Assembly (NCBI GenBank): GCA_965205525.1
Contig: OZ242171.1
Span: 1,798,001-1,862,000 of the forward strand
Length of the DNA stretch: 64,000 bases
Direction: 5' to 3'
Source of the DNA: G965205525 sp965205525
Lineage (GTDB): Bacteria > Pseudomonadota > Gammaproteobacteria > JABABF01
Made by a program: the position numbers and the translations under genes. Of this stretch, positions 29,148-38,162 are shown piece by piece. Position 1 is the first letter of the stretch, and each line of letters begins with the position of its first letter. The notes beneath the pieces were generated by a model. The model was not told the origin of the DNA. It worked only from the letters and a program-made list of their open reading frames with translations, and searched no databases.

Positions 29148-31091
29148 CTAAGAGACGATATCGTATTCCTCCATCTTCGGCTCCTTGGTCCAAGTCCAGT
29201 AGTCCAGCAGCCGCCAGGGCGAAAGCACCGTGACCCGTCCTTTGCTGTTCTGGTACCAGCTGTTCTTCACGGTGGGGTGGGCCCAGACCATCTTGGACAT
29301 CTTCTCCTGCAGGCGCTGGTTGTAGTCGTCGTGCACCTTCTGCTTGATCTCAATGGCGGATTGCCCGCCCTTCAGCAGCGCCTTGATGCAGCCCATGATG
29401 TAGCGCATCTGGCATTCGGAATGAAAAATCAGGCTGCCGCCGTGGGCCAGGTTGGTGCCCGGGCCGTACATGCAGAACAGGTTGGGGAAATTGGGCACAG
29501 TGATACCCAGATAAGCAGCGGGATCATCCCCCCACTGCTCCCGCAGGCTGATGCCGTTTCTGCCCGTGATCTCCATCGGCCACAGAAACCTGTTGGCATA
29601 AAAGCCAGTGGCATACACGATAGCGTCCACCGGGTGCTCGCTGCCATCTGCCATCTTGATGCCGTCTTTGGTGATGGCGGCAATCGGATCATTAATTAAC
29701 TCCACATTGTCGCGCTTCAGGGCGGACAGCCAGGTGCCGTTGTCCTGCAGGGTGCGCTTGCCCATCGGCACATAGTTGGGGACGACCTTGTCCAGCAGCT
29801 CCTTGTCATCACCGATCTGCTGCTTCATCCAGTCGGTAAATACCTCCCGCACCATGTCATTGATCTCGCTGGACGAGCGCTCCTGGTGGGGCCAGTCGGG
29901 ATCAATCGTCATGCTCGCCATGCCGCCGTCTGCCCCCGGCCAGAACAGCAGAAAGCGATACCAGCGGGCATAGTAGGGCAGGTAGTTCAGGGCCCACTTC
30001 TTGCCCTCGGTAACCTGACGATGGTAATTCTCGTTGGGAAACATCCAGGGCGCTGAGCGCTGGAACACATACATCTGCTCTGCCTCTTTCGCCACCTCCG
30101 GCACCAGCTGGAAGGCACTGGCGCCAGTGCCGATCACCGCCACCCGCTTGCCCCGAAGGTCCACATCGTGGTCCCACTGGGAAGAATGGAACGAAGGCCC
30201 CGCGAAGGACTCAATGCCCTCAATATCCGGCAGCTTGGGCCGATTCAGCTGACCCACCGCGCTGATAACCGCACGGGCCTGCAGGGTCTCCTCGTCGCCG
30301 CTGGCATTGCGCACCGTAACCGCCCACTGCTTTTTCTTTTCATCGTAGCGGGCAGCAATCACCTCGGTATTGAAACGGAAATTCTTCCGCAGTTCGTTCT
30401 TTTCAATGCAGTTTTCAAAATAGCGCCGCAACTCGGGCTGCTGCGCAAAGAACTCGCTCCACTCGTGGTTCGGCTCAAAGGAATAGCAGTAAAAATGATT
30501 GCCCACATCCACGCGGCAGCCGGGATAATGGTTCTCGTACCAGGTGCCGCCGACAGAAGAGTTCTTTTCAATGACTGTGTAGGGAATGCCCGCTTCCTGC
30601 AGACGAAACGCGGCCTGCACGCCGGACTGACCGCCGCCAATTACCACTACGGGAAAATCCTGCTGAACAGCCTCCGGCATATCCAGTTCCACCCGGCGGG
30701 AATCCCTGCCGTCCAGCTCCATCTCCTCCAGCATCATGGGCACATATTCAGAGGGCACTTCCTCCACCACCAGGAAGCTCATCATTTCGCCGATGGTCTT
30801 CGTGTCTGGCGGCGGCGGCAGATTGCAGCCGCCGTCACGATAGGCGCGGATTACCTCCAGTGCCTGCTTGCGAACTTCAGCCTTGTCCTCCTCGGACATA
30901 TATCCCTGCACCTCGTTGAGATAGCAGCCGGCCGGGCGCAGCTTGCCCTTCAGCAGCGAGGCATCGCCGGTCATGTGGATCATAGACATCATCAGGGTCG
31001 GAATGCTGGCCTCTTCCAAGGCCGCTGCAATCGTTGCATCGTCGTCGCTGATGGGAAGACCCCTGGGAGGAATTTTTGCATTTTCTGTCAT
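29148..31091 (-). CDS. Flavin-binding Baeyer-Villiger-type monooxygenase
   Basis: This 647-aa protein has an N-terminal extension of about 150 residues. An FAD-binding Rossmann motif follows (VVIGGGQSGVQAAFRL), then the Baeyer-Villiger fingerprint FAGPSFHSSQWDHDV (F.G...H...W) and a second NADPH-binding motif (VAVIGTGASAFQLVPEV). Such enzymes insert oxygen into ketones using NADPH and O2. The extension is typical of the larger BVMO subgroup. AAGGAG lies about a dozen bases before the ATG. The nearby P450, cupin and SDR genes are consistent with catabolism of complex organics, but no pathway can be assigned. Confidence 0.88.
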   Translation of the reverse strand: MTENAKIPPRGLPISDDDATIAAALEEASIPTLMMSMIHMTGDASLLKGKLRPAGCYLNEVQGYMSEEDKAEVRKQALEVIRAYRDGGCNLPPPPDTKTIGEMMSFLVVEEVPSEYVPMMLEEMELDGRDSRRVELDMPEAVQQDFPVVVIGGGQSGVQAAFRLQEAGIPYTVIEKNSSVGGTWYENHYPGCRVDVGNHFYCYSFEPNHEWSEFFAQQPELRRYFENCIEKNELRKNFRFNTEVIAARYDEKKKQWAVTVRNASGDEETLQARAVISAVGQLNRPKLPDIEGIESFAGPSFHSSQWDHDVDLRGKRVAVIGTGASAFQLVPEVAKEAEQMYVFQRSAPWMFPNENYHRQVTEGKKWALNYLPYYARWYRFLLFWPGADGGMASMTIDPDWPHQERSSSEINDMVREVFTDWMKQQIGDDKELLDKVVPNYVPMGKRTLQDNGTWLSALKRDNVELINDPIAAITKDGIKMADGSEHPVDAIVYATGFYANRFLWPMEITGRNGISLREQWGDDPAAYLGITVPNFPNLFCMYGPGTNLAHGGSLIFHSECQMRYIMGCIKALLKGGQSAIEIKQKVHDDYNQRLQEKMSKMVWAHPTVKNSWYQNSKGRVTVLSPWRLLDYWTWTKEPKMEEYDIVS

Positions 31092-31149
31092 AGGTTCTTA
31101 CTGCTCCTTAAAGCTATTTTTTCAGTATATAACAGATTGAGGGGAGGTC

Positions 31150-32280
31150 TCAGCCCACCCGCATGTACCCGCCCGGTATGCGCTCCACCAGGCCGCGCAT
31201 TTCCAGTTCAATCAGGGCGGCGGTGACAGTGGCGGGCGACAGGCGGCTGCGGGCGATGGCAAGGTCGGTGGGTGTGGGCTCAAAGCCCACCGCCTCCAGC
31301 AGCAGGCGCAGCTCCTCGCTTCCGGGCTCCTGCAGCTCCGCCGCGGGCTCTGCAGAAGAGGGCAGGGGAGCAGAGATAGACGGCGCAAAACGCCCCTCCA
31401 GCTCTTCCAGGACATGGCCGGCATGCTCCGCCAGCTTTGCCCCCTCCCGAATCAGGGCATGACAGCCGCGACTGCAGGGGCTGCGCACCGAACCCGGCAC
31501 AGCAAAGACATCCCGGTTCTGCTCCCTGCCGCAGCGGGCAGTGATGAGGGAGCCGCTGCGCAAAGCGGCCTCCACCACCAGCACACCGAGACTGAGACCG
31601 CTGATAACGCGGTTGCGGCGGGGGAAAGTGGTGCGGTCCGGCCAGGTGCCGAGAGGAAATTCAGACACCAGCGCACCATGCTCCGCCACCTGCCGAGCGA
31701 GGCCCTCGTGCTCCCGGGGATAGATATGGTCCAGCGCAGACCCCAGCACCGCCACCGTGCGCCCGCCCGCCTCCAGTGCGCCCCGATGTCCGACACTGTC
31801 AATTCCTCGGGCGAGCCCGCTGGCAATGACAAGCCCAGCCCGCGCCAGTTCGGCGGCCATGGACTGGGCTATCTCCCGTCCGACAGTGCTGGGCTTGCGA
31901 CTGCCCACCAGCGCCAGCTGGGGAGCCGACAGCGCAAGAGTGCTGCCCTGCACATACAGCAAGGGCGGCGGCACAGCAATCTCCCGCAGGAGCGGCGGAT
32001 AAGCGGGGTCAGTAACAGGCAGAATGTCGGCATTATGGGCAGAAAGCCAGGCGGCATCCTGCCGGGCCTGCCGATAAAGAGCACTGTCGCCAGAAGATGA
32101 GCGGCAGGCCGCCACCGCAGATATCAGCTCCTTCCCCGCTCCAGCCCGCGCCAGTTCGGCAGCAGGTGCCGCCAGCACCCCCGCAGCATCGCAGAACCGC
32201 TCCAGCAGCTGCAGAGCCAGAGACGGGGCAATGCCGGGCAGCCGATGAAAAATCAGCCAGGAAATTCGTGTGTCTTCCAT
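31150..32280 (-). CDS. dprA: DNA-processing protein DprA (Smf)
   Basis: The 376-aa protein has an N-terminal helical region. A Rossmann-like domain follows with the family motifs GSRKPSTVG, SGLARGIDS, FPRRNRVISGLS and VFAVPGS. The C-terminus is winged-helix-like (SRLSPATVTAALIELEMRGL). DprA loads RecA on single-stranded DNA during natural transformation. In gammaproteobacteria dprA normally sits close to def, often with a LysM gene between; here a 17-kb defence island lies between them and no LysM gene is visible. Confidence 0.95.
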   Translation of the reverse strand: MEDTRISWLIFHRLPGIAPSLALQLLERFCDAAGVLAAPAAELARAGAGKELISAVAACRSSSGDSALYRQARQDAAWLSAHNADILPVTDPAYPPLLREIAVPPPLLYVQGSTLALSAPQLALVGSRKPSTVGREIAQSMAAELARAGLVIASGLARGIDSVGHRGALEAGGRTVAVLGSALDHIYPREHEGLARQVAEHGALVSEFPLGTWPDRTTFPRRNRVISGLSLGVLVVEAALRSGSLITARCGREQNRDVFAVPGSVRSPCSRGCHALIREGAKLAEHAGHVLEELEGRFAPSISAPLPSSAEPAAELQEPGSEELRLLLEAVGFEPTPTDLAIARSRLSPATVTAALIELEMRGLVERIPGGYMRVG

Positions 32281-32442
32281 AACAGTGCATCCATAACCAA
32301 GACACCGCAGAATAGCATAATAGATGCAATGCTATTTGACGATATAGAACCGCTTTCTAAAGAAATTGGCCAAAGCGTCCAAGAACTATGCGAGGGATCC
32401 ATTGGGGAAGCAATTCCAGCCAGAGAGGATGGAAGATATTAA

Positions 32443-32465
32443 AAGCATTATTTTTGATAATGCTT
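32443..32465 (-). terminator. Hairpin downstream of hsdR
   Basis: Perfect 9-bp arms AAGCATTAT / ATAATGCTT flank a five-base loop. On the minus strand the hairpin is followed by TTAATAT. It sits about 85 bp past the hsdR stop and could end transcription of the defence island, but the stem is AT-rich and the T-run is short. Confidence 0.35.
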
Positions 32466-32548
32466 GGTATCTGCACGGAGAGTGCAGACGAGCTGCGCAA
32501 ACGTGCTAAAGGCTTAGTCGGGAAGGCAGCCGCTGCCTGTCTGCGTTG

Positions 32549-35500
32549 TCAGGGAGGGTCTCTTAGGTAGGTGAGGTCAAACACCGTGTTGGTCATCCAG
32601 TGCTGAAAGTCCTCATTGTCCATGAATTGCTTGAAGAGTTCGGTACTGTCTTTCTCCATCGCAGCCATAACATCCGAGAGCACCCGGCCAAGTTCGATGC
32701 GGGCATTTCGCTTGTCCGAGTTCTGTTGCGCATTCCTGTATGCGCTGTCCTCCGCCACCCGTGCGGGGACAATTTTGGTGATGAGTTGCATTACCTGAGG
32801 GGCATCTTCCCAAGGGATGTTTCCGAAGCGATCGTTGAAGTCCTTGATGATGTTTGACAGTCGATCCAACTCGGGCTCGGGGCGGTGGCCATCGGTACTA
32901 GTCGGCACCGGGTCAATCTCGGCATCCTCGTCCGCGAGCAGAATTTCCTGCATCGCCTGTTTCTCAACCCGGTAGCTGTCCATGTCAATCGCATCGAGGA
33001 TCCCCCTGGAGAGATCATCCTCTTGCGGCGCCGGCAGCTTTGAGATCAGAAAGTTCAGGAAGATCGAGCGCTTTTCCCACTGGGCATTGGTGTAAGGCAG
33101 TATTGAAGAAAGGAAGCCGTAGGTGCGCACGAAACCCTTGGCCTTGCCCTTGAAATCTACCTGGCCGTCCTCGTCGAGTCCTTCGAGATAGCTCGCCACA
33201 CAGGTGTCTAAAATTGGATCAAGTTTCTCGCGCCCTTCCTCGCCGAGGTAGCGCTTGACGAAGTCGTCAATCTGTTCCTGCGAGTAAACCTGCGCGCCGT
33301 CAAGAGCGGCCTGCAGATCGTGCAGTTTATTAGGGTCGGTCTCTTCGGACAAAACAGTCGTACGGTAGTAGTCGGAAAATGAATCTCGAATCGTGTCGGT
33401 ATCGTTCATAAAATCGAGCACAAAAACATCGTGTTTCTTTGGATGCGCCCGGTTGAGGCGAGACAGTGTCTGCACCGCCTTGATGCCGGAAAGCATTTTG
33501 TCTACGTACATCGTGTGCAGCAGCGGTTCGTCATAGCCGGTCTGGAACTTGTCGGCGCACACCAAAAAACGATACGGATCTTCCCGGATACAGTTGGCAA
33601 TTTTGCTTGAGGGGAAGCCGTTGAGAGACGCCTCGGTTATCTTCGTGCCGCCGTAATCGTGTTCGCCGGAGAAGGCGACGATGGCTTTATACGGGCTTTT
33701 GCGTTCCTTCAGATATTTGCTGATCGCGTGGAAGTACTCGATTGCTCGCCTGATGCCGCTTGTCACCACCATCGCCCGCGCCTGCCCACCGGCCCGGCGA
33801 GGGACGAATACCTTTTGATGAAAATGATCCACCATGATCTCCGCTTTGAGCCGGATAGCACGCTCATGCCCCTCCACGTAGCGGCGCAGTTTTTTCTGCG
33901 CGCGCCGGGTGTCAAACTTGGGATCGTCTTCTATCGTTTTGACCAGCCGACAATAGCTGTTGATCGGCGTGTAGTGTTTGAGCACATCCAGAATAAACCC
34001 TTCCTGAATGGCCTGTTTCATCGTGTAGGTATGAAACGACAGGTGTCGGATTTTCCCGGTCGTCTGCGGTTCCGGCCGGCCGAAGACCTCCAGCGTTTTG
34101 TTCTTGGGCGTAGCAGTAAAGGCGAAGTAGCTGGCATTGTCGAGCATTTTCCTAGCCTGCATCCGCTTTTCGAGCGCCTCGTTTACCATGTCTTCCGGAT
34201 CAGCCAGTGCCTCATTAGGACCAGCCAGCGCCTCATTAATCGCCGCCGAGGTTTTGCCGCCCTGGCTTGAATGCGCCTCGTCAATGATGATGGCAAATTG
34301 GCGATCGCGTTGCTGGCGGCCGATCTCGTCAAGAATGGACGGGAATTTTTGCACCGTAGAAATGATGATCTTCTTGCCGCTCTCAATGAATTTGCGCAAA
34401 TTACCCGAACTCTCGGCGTGACCTACGGTTGCCCTCACCTGGGCATACTGCTTGATGGTGTCGCGGATCTGGCGGTCAAGCAGCACCCGGTCGGTAACGA
34501 TGATGATCGAGTCGAAGACCTCCTCGCCGTCTTTTCCCAGGCCGATCAGCTGATGTGCCAGCCACGCGATGGAGTTGGATTTGCCACTGCCCGCCGAGTG
34601 TTGAATCAAATACCGCTGACCCACGCCGTTTGCTCCAACATCCGCCAGCAACCGCCGCACAACATCGAGTTGGTGGTAGCGCGGCCAGATCTGAATCTTT
34701 TTCTTTTTTCCGGTTCTGTCGTCCTTTGTTTCAACTATCTGAGCATAGTTCTCGATGATATTGCTCAGGCTCTTACGGGTCAGCACTTCGCGCCACAGGT
34801 AAGCAGTCTTAAGGCCGTTGGGGTTGGGCGGATTGCCCGCGCCGTCGTTCCAGCCGCGATTGAAAGGCCGGAACCCGGACGCTTTACCGGCGAGATGAGT
34901 GCAAAAGCATACTTTGTGCTCATCCACCGCAAAATGCACCACGCAGCGACCGAACTTAAATAGCTTTTCGCGCGGATCGCGGTCGCGTTTGTACTGCTGC
35001 ACCGCATCCGCCACGGTCTGGCCGGTCAGGTTGTTCTTGAGCTCAAGCGTCGCCACCGGAAGGCCGTTAATAAACAGCCCCAGATCAAGCGCCTGTTTTT
35101 TTGCGTCCATGCTGTAGCGCAACTGCCGGGTCACCGAAAAGCGGTTGCTTTCATACAGCGCCTTTGCTTTCTCATTGCCCGGCGACGGCGTGCCGTAAAA
35201 AAGATCAATATTGTGCGGGCCATGTTTTACGCCTTTGCGCAATACATCAATGATGCCGCGCGTGGAAATCTGGCTTTCCAGCCGAGCAAGGAATCCGCGC
35301 CGGGTCGGGCCGTCCTCGTTGAGGGCGAGCGCCTCGGCGGCCTTCGGCTGCGTTTCATGCAGAAAATCCGAGAGCTGCCGCAAGTCCACGCAGTATTCGC
35401 GGTCGTAATCGTCGGCATCACCGCACAGCCAGTCGGTAGAATAGTGAGCGGGGCGCAGGGCAACTCTATGGTCCGTGCCGTCGGTTGAGCCGGAATCACA

Positions 35501-35566
35501 GGGGTCGCCGGTCAGCGCCCTGCAGATCAGGCGCTCAAGACCGAGTTCGGTAGTGTCAGTGGGCAT
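32549..35566 (-). CDS. hsdR: Type I restriction enzyme R subunit (HsdR)
   Basis: The 1005-aa protein has the nuclease region (LDLGLFINGLPVATLELKN, the D...ExK motif). It is followed by superfamily 2 translocase motifs: HSAGSGKSNSIAW (Walker A, about residue 325), IIIDEAHSSQGG (about 428), and FTATPKNKTLEVFG. It cuts and translocates foreign DNA in complex with HsdM and HsdS. Its start overlaps the darG stop by 11 bp, so hsdR is probably translated from a message that also carries darTG. It is separated from hsdS by cas13a, the CRISPR array and darTG. Confidence 0.95.
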   Translation of the reverse strand: MPTDTTELGLERLICRALTGDPCDSGSTDGTDHRVALRPAHYSTDWLCGDADDYDREYCVDLRQLSDFLHETQPKAAEALALNEDGPTRRGFLARLESQISTRGIIDVLRKGVKHGPHNIDLFYGTPSPGNEKAKALYESNRFSVTRQLRYSMDAKKQALDLGLFINGLPVATLELKNNLTGQTVADAVQQYKRDRDPREKLFKFGRCVVHFAVDEHKVCFCTHLAGKASGFRPFNRGWNDGAGNPPNPNGLKTAYLWREVLTRKSLSNIIENYAQIVETKDDRTGKKKKIQIWPRYHQLDVVRRLLADVGANGVGQRYLIQHSAGSGKSNSIAWLAHQLIGLGKDGEEVFDSIIIVTDRVLLDRQIRDTIKQYAQVRATVGHAESSGNLRKFIESGKKIIISTVQKFPSILDEIGRQQRDRQFAIIIDEAHSSQGGKTSAAINEALAGPNEALADPEDMVNEALEKRMQARKMLDNASYFAFTATPKNKTLEVFGRPEPQTTGKIRHLSFHTYTMKQAIQEGFILDVLKHYTPINSYCRLVKTIEDDPKFDTRRAQKKLRRYVEGHERAIRLKAEIMVDHFHQKVFVPRRAGGQARAMVVTSGIRRAIEYFHAISKYLKERKSPYKAIVAFSGEHDYGGTKITEASLNGFPSSKIANCIREDPYRFLVCADKFQTGYDEPLLHTMYVDKMLSGIKAVQTLSRLNRAHPKKHDVFVLDFMNDTDTIRDSFSDYYRTTVLSEETDPNKLHDLQAALDGAQVYSQEQIDDFVKRYLGEEGREKLDPILDTCVASYLEGLDEDGQVDFKGKAKGFVRTYGFLSSILPYTNAQWEKRSIFLNFLISKLPAPQEDDLSRGILDAIDMDSYRVEKQAMQEILLADEDAEIDPVPTSTDGHRPEPELDRLSNIIKDFNDRFGNIPWEDAPQVMQLITKIVPARVAEDSAYRNAQQNSDKRNARIELGRVLSDVMAAMEKDSTELFKQFMDNEDFQHWMTNTVFDLTYLRDPP

Positions 35567-36620
35567 CGCTGCTTTCCAGTCCTGCGGGTATCCAATCTTG
35601 TTTTGTCAACACACCGACAGCCAAGCCGATCTGGCGGGGCGAAAATTCTTTCTTCCGCTCATTCCACGCATAAGTTTTCTTAACAACATCATCAAAAGAC
35701 CGGGGCGATTCTTTGGTTGCAACCCAATGAACGGTGGATAACAGCTCCAGACCGAACGATGACTCAAAACCCTCAACCAGATCGGAAACTTTTTTAAGAT
35801 GTTTTTCCGTTTCGGTTTTATCTGCAAGAAATGTATTCGCATCCTCAAGCGCACCCGGCACCAGTTTCAACTCTTTATCCGGCATGTCCCCCCCGTCAGC
35901 GTAGCCGGATACTAAATGCCCTTCGACTGCGTGCAGCACATGGCGAAGATTTGCGGCATAGGGCCCGTAGCGATCTTTCTCGTATTTCAGCCGAAGCGGT
36001 TCGCCCGCATTCTGCAAGAAATACATAAGTTTATGAACTTCCAGCAACGTCACAAATGGGTCAAGCAGACCGGCGAGGTAGCGGTGCATCAAACTGACAA
36101 GCGCCGCCCTGCCCGGAGTCATCTTCGGCACTTTGCGATTACGCACCATCTTGCCCGGCACCGGCGCTCCATCCGGTTGATAGACAGTGATCTGAACATC
36201 ATCAAGCTCCTCAAGAGCATCTTTTATGTGGCGGCGAACCTGCGCCCAGTCCAGTCCGCCTAAACCGCTGCCCAGCGGCGGAATGGCAATTGAACGGATA
36301 TTGCGGTTTTTGATCTCCTCAACCAGCGCTGATAACCCGGATGCAATATCCTCCATCCGGCTCGCCCCACGCCAGTGCCGCTTGGTCGGAAAATTGATGA
36401 TGTAGCGGGGATTAACCATTTGCCCGGTCTCAAAAACAAGCATTCGTCCGGGTTGTACTTCTCCATGCTTACAAGCATTAGCATACGCCTTGAAGTTATC
36501 GGGAAAATGTTTCTTGAATTGAAGTGCAACCCCGCGCCCCATGAAACCGACACAGTTAACCGTGTTGACTACGGCTTCGGTATCTTCGGTTAAGATATCA
36601 CCCGTTTTAAAGTGGATCAT
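35556..36620 (-). CDS. darG: DarG-type macrodomain antitoxin
   Basis: The ATG at 36620 overlaps the darT stop (ATGA). The 354-aa product has a macrodomain in about residues 1-150 (GDILTEDTEAVVNTVNCVGFMGRGVALQFKK, IPPLGSGLGGLDW), followed by a C-terminal region of about 200 residues as in DarG. The macrodomain removes ADP-ribose from DNA thymidines or guanosines, and the C-terminal part binds the toxin. The pairing with DarT and the length fit the DarTG family. Its 3' end overlaps hsdR. Confidence 0.92.
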   Translation of the reverse strand: MIHFKTGDILTEDTEAVVNTVNCVGFMGRGVALQFKKHFPDNFKAYANACKHGEVQPGRMLVFETGQMVNPRYIINFPTKRHWRGASRMEDIASGLSALVEEIKNRNIRSIAIPPLGSGLGGLDWAQVRRHIKDALEELDDVQITVYQPDGAPVPGKMVRNRKVPKMTPGRAALVSLMHRYLAGLLDPFVTLLEVHKLMYFLQNAGEPLRLKYEKDRYGPYAANLRHVLHAVEGHLVSGYADGGDMPDKELKLVPGALEDANTFLADKTETEKHLKKVSDLVEGFESSFGLELLSTVHWVATKESPRSFDDVVKKTYAWNERKKEFSPRQIGLAVGVLTKQDWIPAGLESSDAH

Positions 36621-37288
36621 GTTTGCCTCTTCCAATAATACCAGCTAGGTAAAACTCCCACTTGCGGCATACGCCTGGCAGCTTTAAGCGCCTCATTAAC
36701 CTGATTATAAGTATTGTGCGAGCGTACGCCAATACGCGAGATCAAATCCCACGGAAATTCCCGTTCAATCAAGAATTCAGCCTGTTTCCCTTCCTTGACA
36801 GACATCGAAATACCATCTCCGGACCAGTGTTTGGCTTGCACCGCATTCCAGTTAATTTCATCCAATTGCGCAAGGTCACAGCGATCCTCAAAAAAACGAG
36901 AGCCTGCATTTGAAAGCGTGAATGCCCAGCGTCGCTGATTTTGGTTCGCCCATTCTACTGCCTCATGTAAATCTGCTTCCAGATGCACGATTGGTTCCTG
37001 TCCTCCACGGTAGGGTAATTCAGGGAGATTTGCCATGTAAATTATATAAAGCATGGTTGATCGAGGGCAAAAATTAAAAGGCACACAGTCGCCTACGCAT
37101 AAATACTTGTAACTTTGCAAGGGGTTTTTAAGCCGCTGTTGTTTGATAGTGTCCTTACCTATAGTGGTTCCAGAATAAGCGCCTTGAGTGATTTTAGCAT
37201 CACACCACAAAAAGCCATCCTTGATGATTGAAGGCAGCCGATCCACATGGACAATATGGTAGATTTTGGGCTCGGTCGGTACCGGCAT
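36617..37288 (-). CDS. darT: DarT-type DNA ADP-ribosyltransferase toxin
   Basis: This 223-aa DUF4433-type protein starts with a typical NAD-binding segment (YHIVHVDRLPSIIKDGFLWCD). It continues with MLYIIYMAN and GGQEPIVHLE, and ends with the KQAEFLIEREFPWDLI block, whose E171 is the likely catalytic glutamate. DarT adds ADP-ribose to bases in single-stranded DNA and halts replication. DarTG pairs are known to protect against phage. The pair lies between the CRISPR array and hsdR. Confidence 0.92.
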   Translation of the reverse strand: MPVPTEPKIYHIVHVDRLPSIIKDGFLWCDAKITQGAYSGTTIGKDTIKQQRLKNPLQSYKYLCVGDCVPFNFCPRSTMLYIIYMANLPELPYRGGQEPIVHLEADLHEAVEWANQNQRRWAFTLSNAGSRFFEDRCDLAQLDEINWNAVQAKHWSGDGISMSVKEGKQAEFLIEREFPWDLISRIGVRSHNTYNQVNEALKAARRMPQVGVLPSWYYWKRQT

Positions 37289-37715
37289 GGTTCAACTTTC
37301 CGCTTCTTCCGCAGCTTTAATCTCTTCCCTGCAGCCGTCCAAGCCGCAGGGGCCACCATGCCCAGCAGAGCAGCCGCTCAAGCACTCGCTCGCCAGTGCC
37401 GATGGTCATCGGGTATTCCTACTCAACACCAATGCTCTCTCCTTCATATTGCCTGAAACTGAAGCTCACCCGCAGTTCCCGCAACATTTTGAAAGTATTG
37501 ACATATTGTACCTGAAGCTCTTCGCCACAAGGAATACACCTGCTTGCGGCCTCGGTCGGCCGCCCGTGCATAAATCCGGATGACAGGCCAATGAGCGCTC
37601 GCACTTGTAATTTCGCACATCGCTGCACAACCAACTGACACCATACTCCGCTGGCCGCTCAGCGGCAACCTCCCCCGTAACACTCCCGGCCCGCAGAGGG
37701 CAACAGAAACGGAGC
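37289..37715. other. Spacer between darT and the CRISPR array
   Basis: About 430 bp hold no convincing gene. On the minus strand a frame open from 37405 ends REEIKAAEEAES then stop just before the darT ATG. It has no clear start codon and may be the remnant of a displaced gene. Confidence 0.4.
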
Positions 37716-37733
37716 GGGGACTTTCCAGTCCCC
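37716..37733 (-). terminator. Hairpin abutting the leader-distal CRISPR repeat
   Basis: GGGGACT / AGTCCCC form a perfect 7-bp stem with a four-base loop directly next to the last repeat in the inferred direction of transcription. No T-run follows on the minus strand, so it may be a 3' processing or end structure rather than a classical terminator. Confidence 0.4.
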
Positions 37734-38098
37734 GGTGTAGTCCCCTTCATATGGGAGTCATCTCCAACTGATTGCAATCATGGCTATCAAGTGGCTGCGG
37801 TGTAGTCCCCCTTCATATGGGAGTCATCTCCAACCGCGATCAAGAAGCAGAAGTTCGGCGGGAGGGTGTAGTCCCCCTTCATATGGGAGTCATCTCCAAC
37901 TGACCGAAGAGCGGGTCGCCAACTTAAGAAGGTGTAGTCCCCCTTCATATGGGAGTCATCTCCAACTCTGCGCCCTCATATATGGCTTCAGATTTAGGTG
38001 TAGTCCCCCTTCATATGGGAGTCATCTCCAACATGCCCGGCTGAATACTAATACAGCCCTGCGGTGTAGTCCCCCTTCATATGGGAGTCATCTCCAAC
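37734..38098 (-). CRISPR. Type VI-A CRISPR array: six 36-nt repeats, five 30-nt spacers
   Basis: Repeats lie at 37734-37768, 37799-37834, 37865-37900, 37931-37966, 37997-38032 and 38063-38098. All spacers are exactly 30 nt. In the minus-strand sense the repeat begins GTTGGAGATGACTCCC and ends GAAGGGGGACTACACC, folding with a CTCCC/GGGGG stem and an 8-nt ACTACACC end next to the spacer. This is the layout of Cas13a crRNAs, whose repeats end GGGGACTAAAAC or similar. Five repeats are identical; the one at 37734 lacks one C, as expected for the leader-distal end. The array lies 64 bp downstream of cas13a on the same strand. No spacer matches elsewhere in the window by eye. Confidence 0.97.
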
Positions 38099-38162
38099 AG
38101 TATAACTGATAACGCATTAATATATAAAGAAAATCCTGATTTTCGCAATAAGAAAATATTAT
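38099..38162 (-). promoter_or_regulatory. Short AT-rich leader between cas13a and the CRISPR array
   Basis: The 64 bp are clearly AT-rich (for example TTATATATTAATG on the minus strand) and join the cas13a stop to the first repeat. The array could be read from a promoter here or as part of the cas13a transcript. Confidence 0.45.

Noticed and set aside
32245..32442. Small plus-strand frame upstream of dprA as a possible island gene
   Set aside because: It overlaps the dprA 5' end and has no ribosome site or recognisable features.
37466..37777. Minus-strand frame of about 100 codons overlapping the first CRISPR repeat
   Set aside because: It runs into the repeat, has cysteine-rich random composition and no ribosome site.
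37780..38109. Plus-strand frame through the CRISPR array encoding a repeated CSPPSYGSHLQ peptide
   Set aside because: The 66-bp period keeps the frame open by chance; it is a repeat artefact, not a protein.
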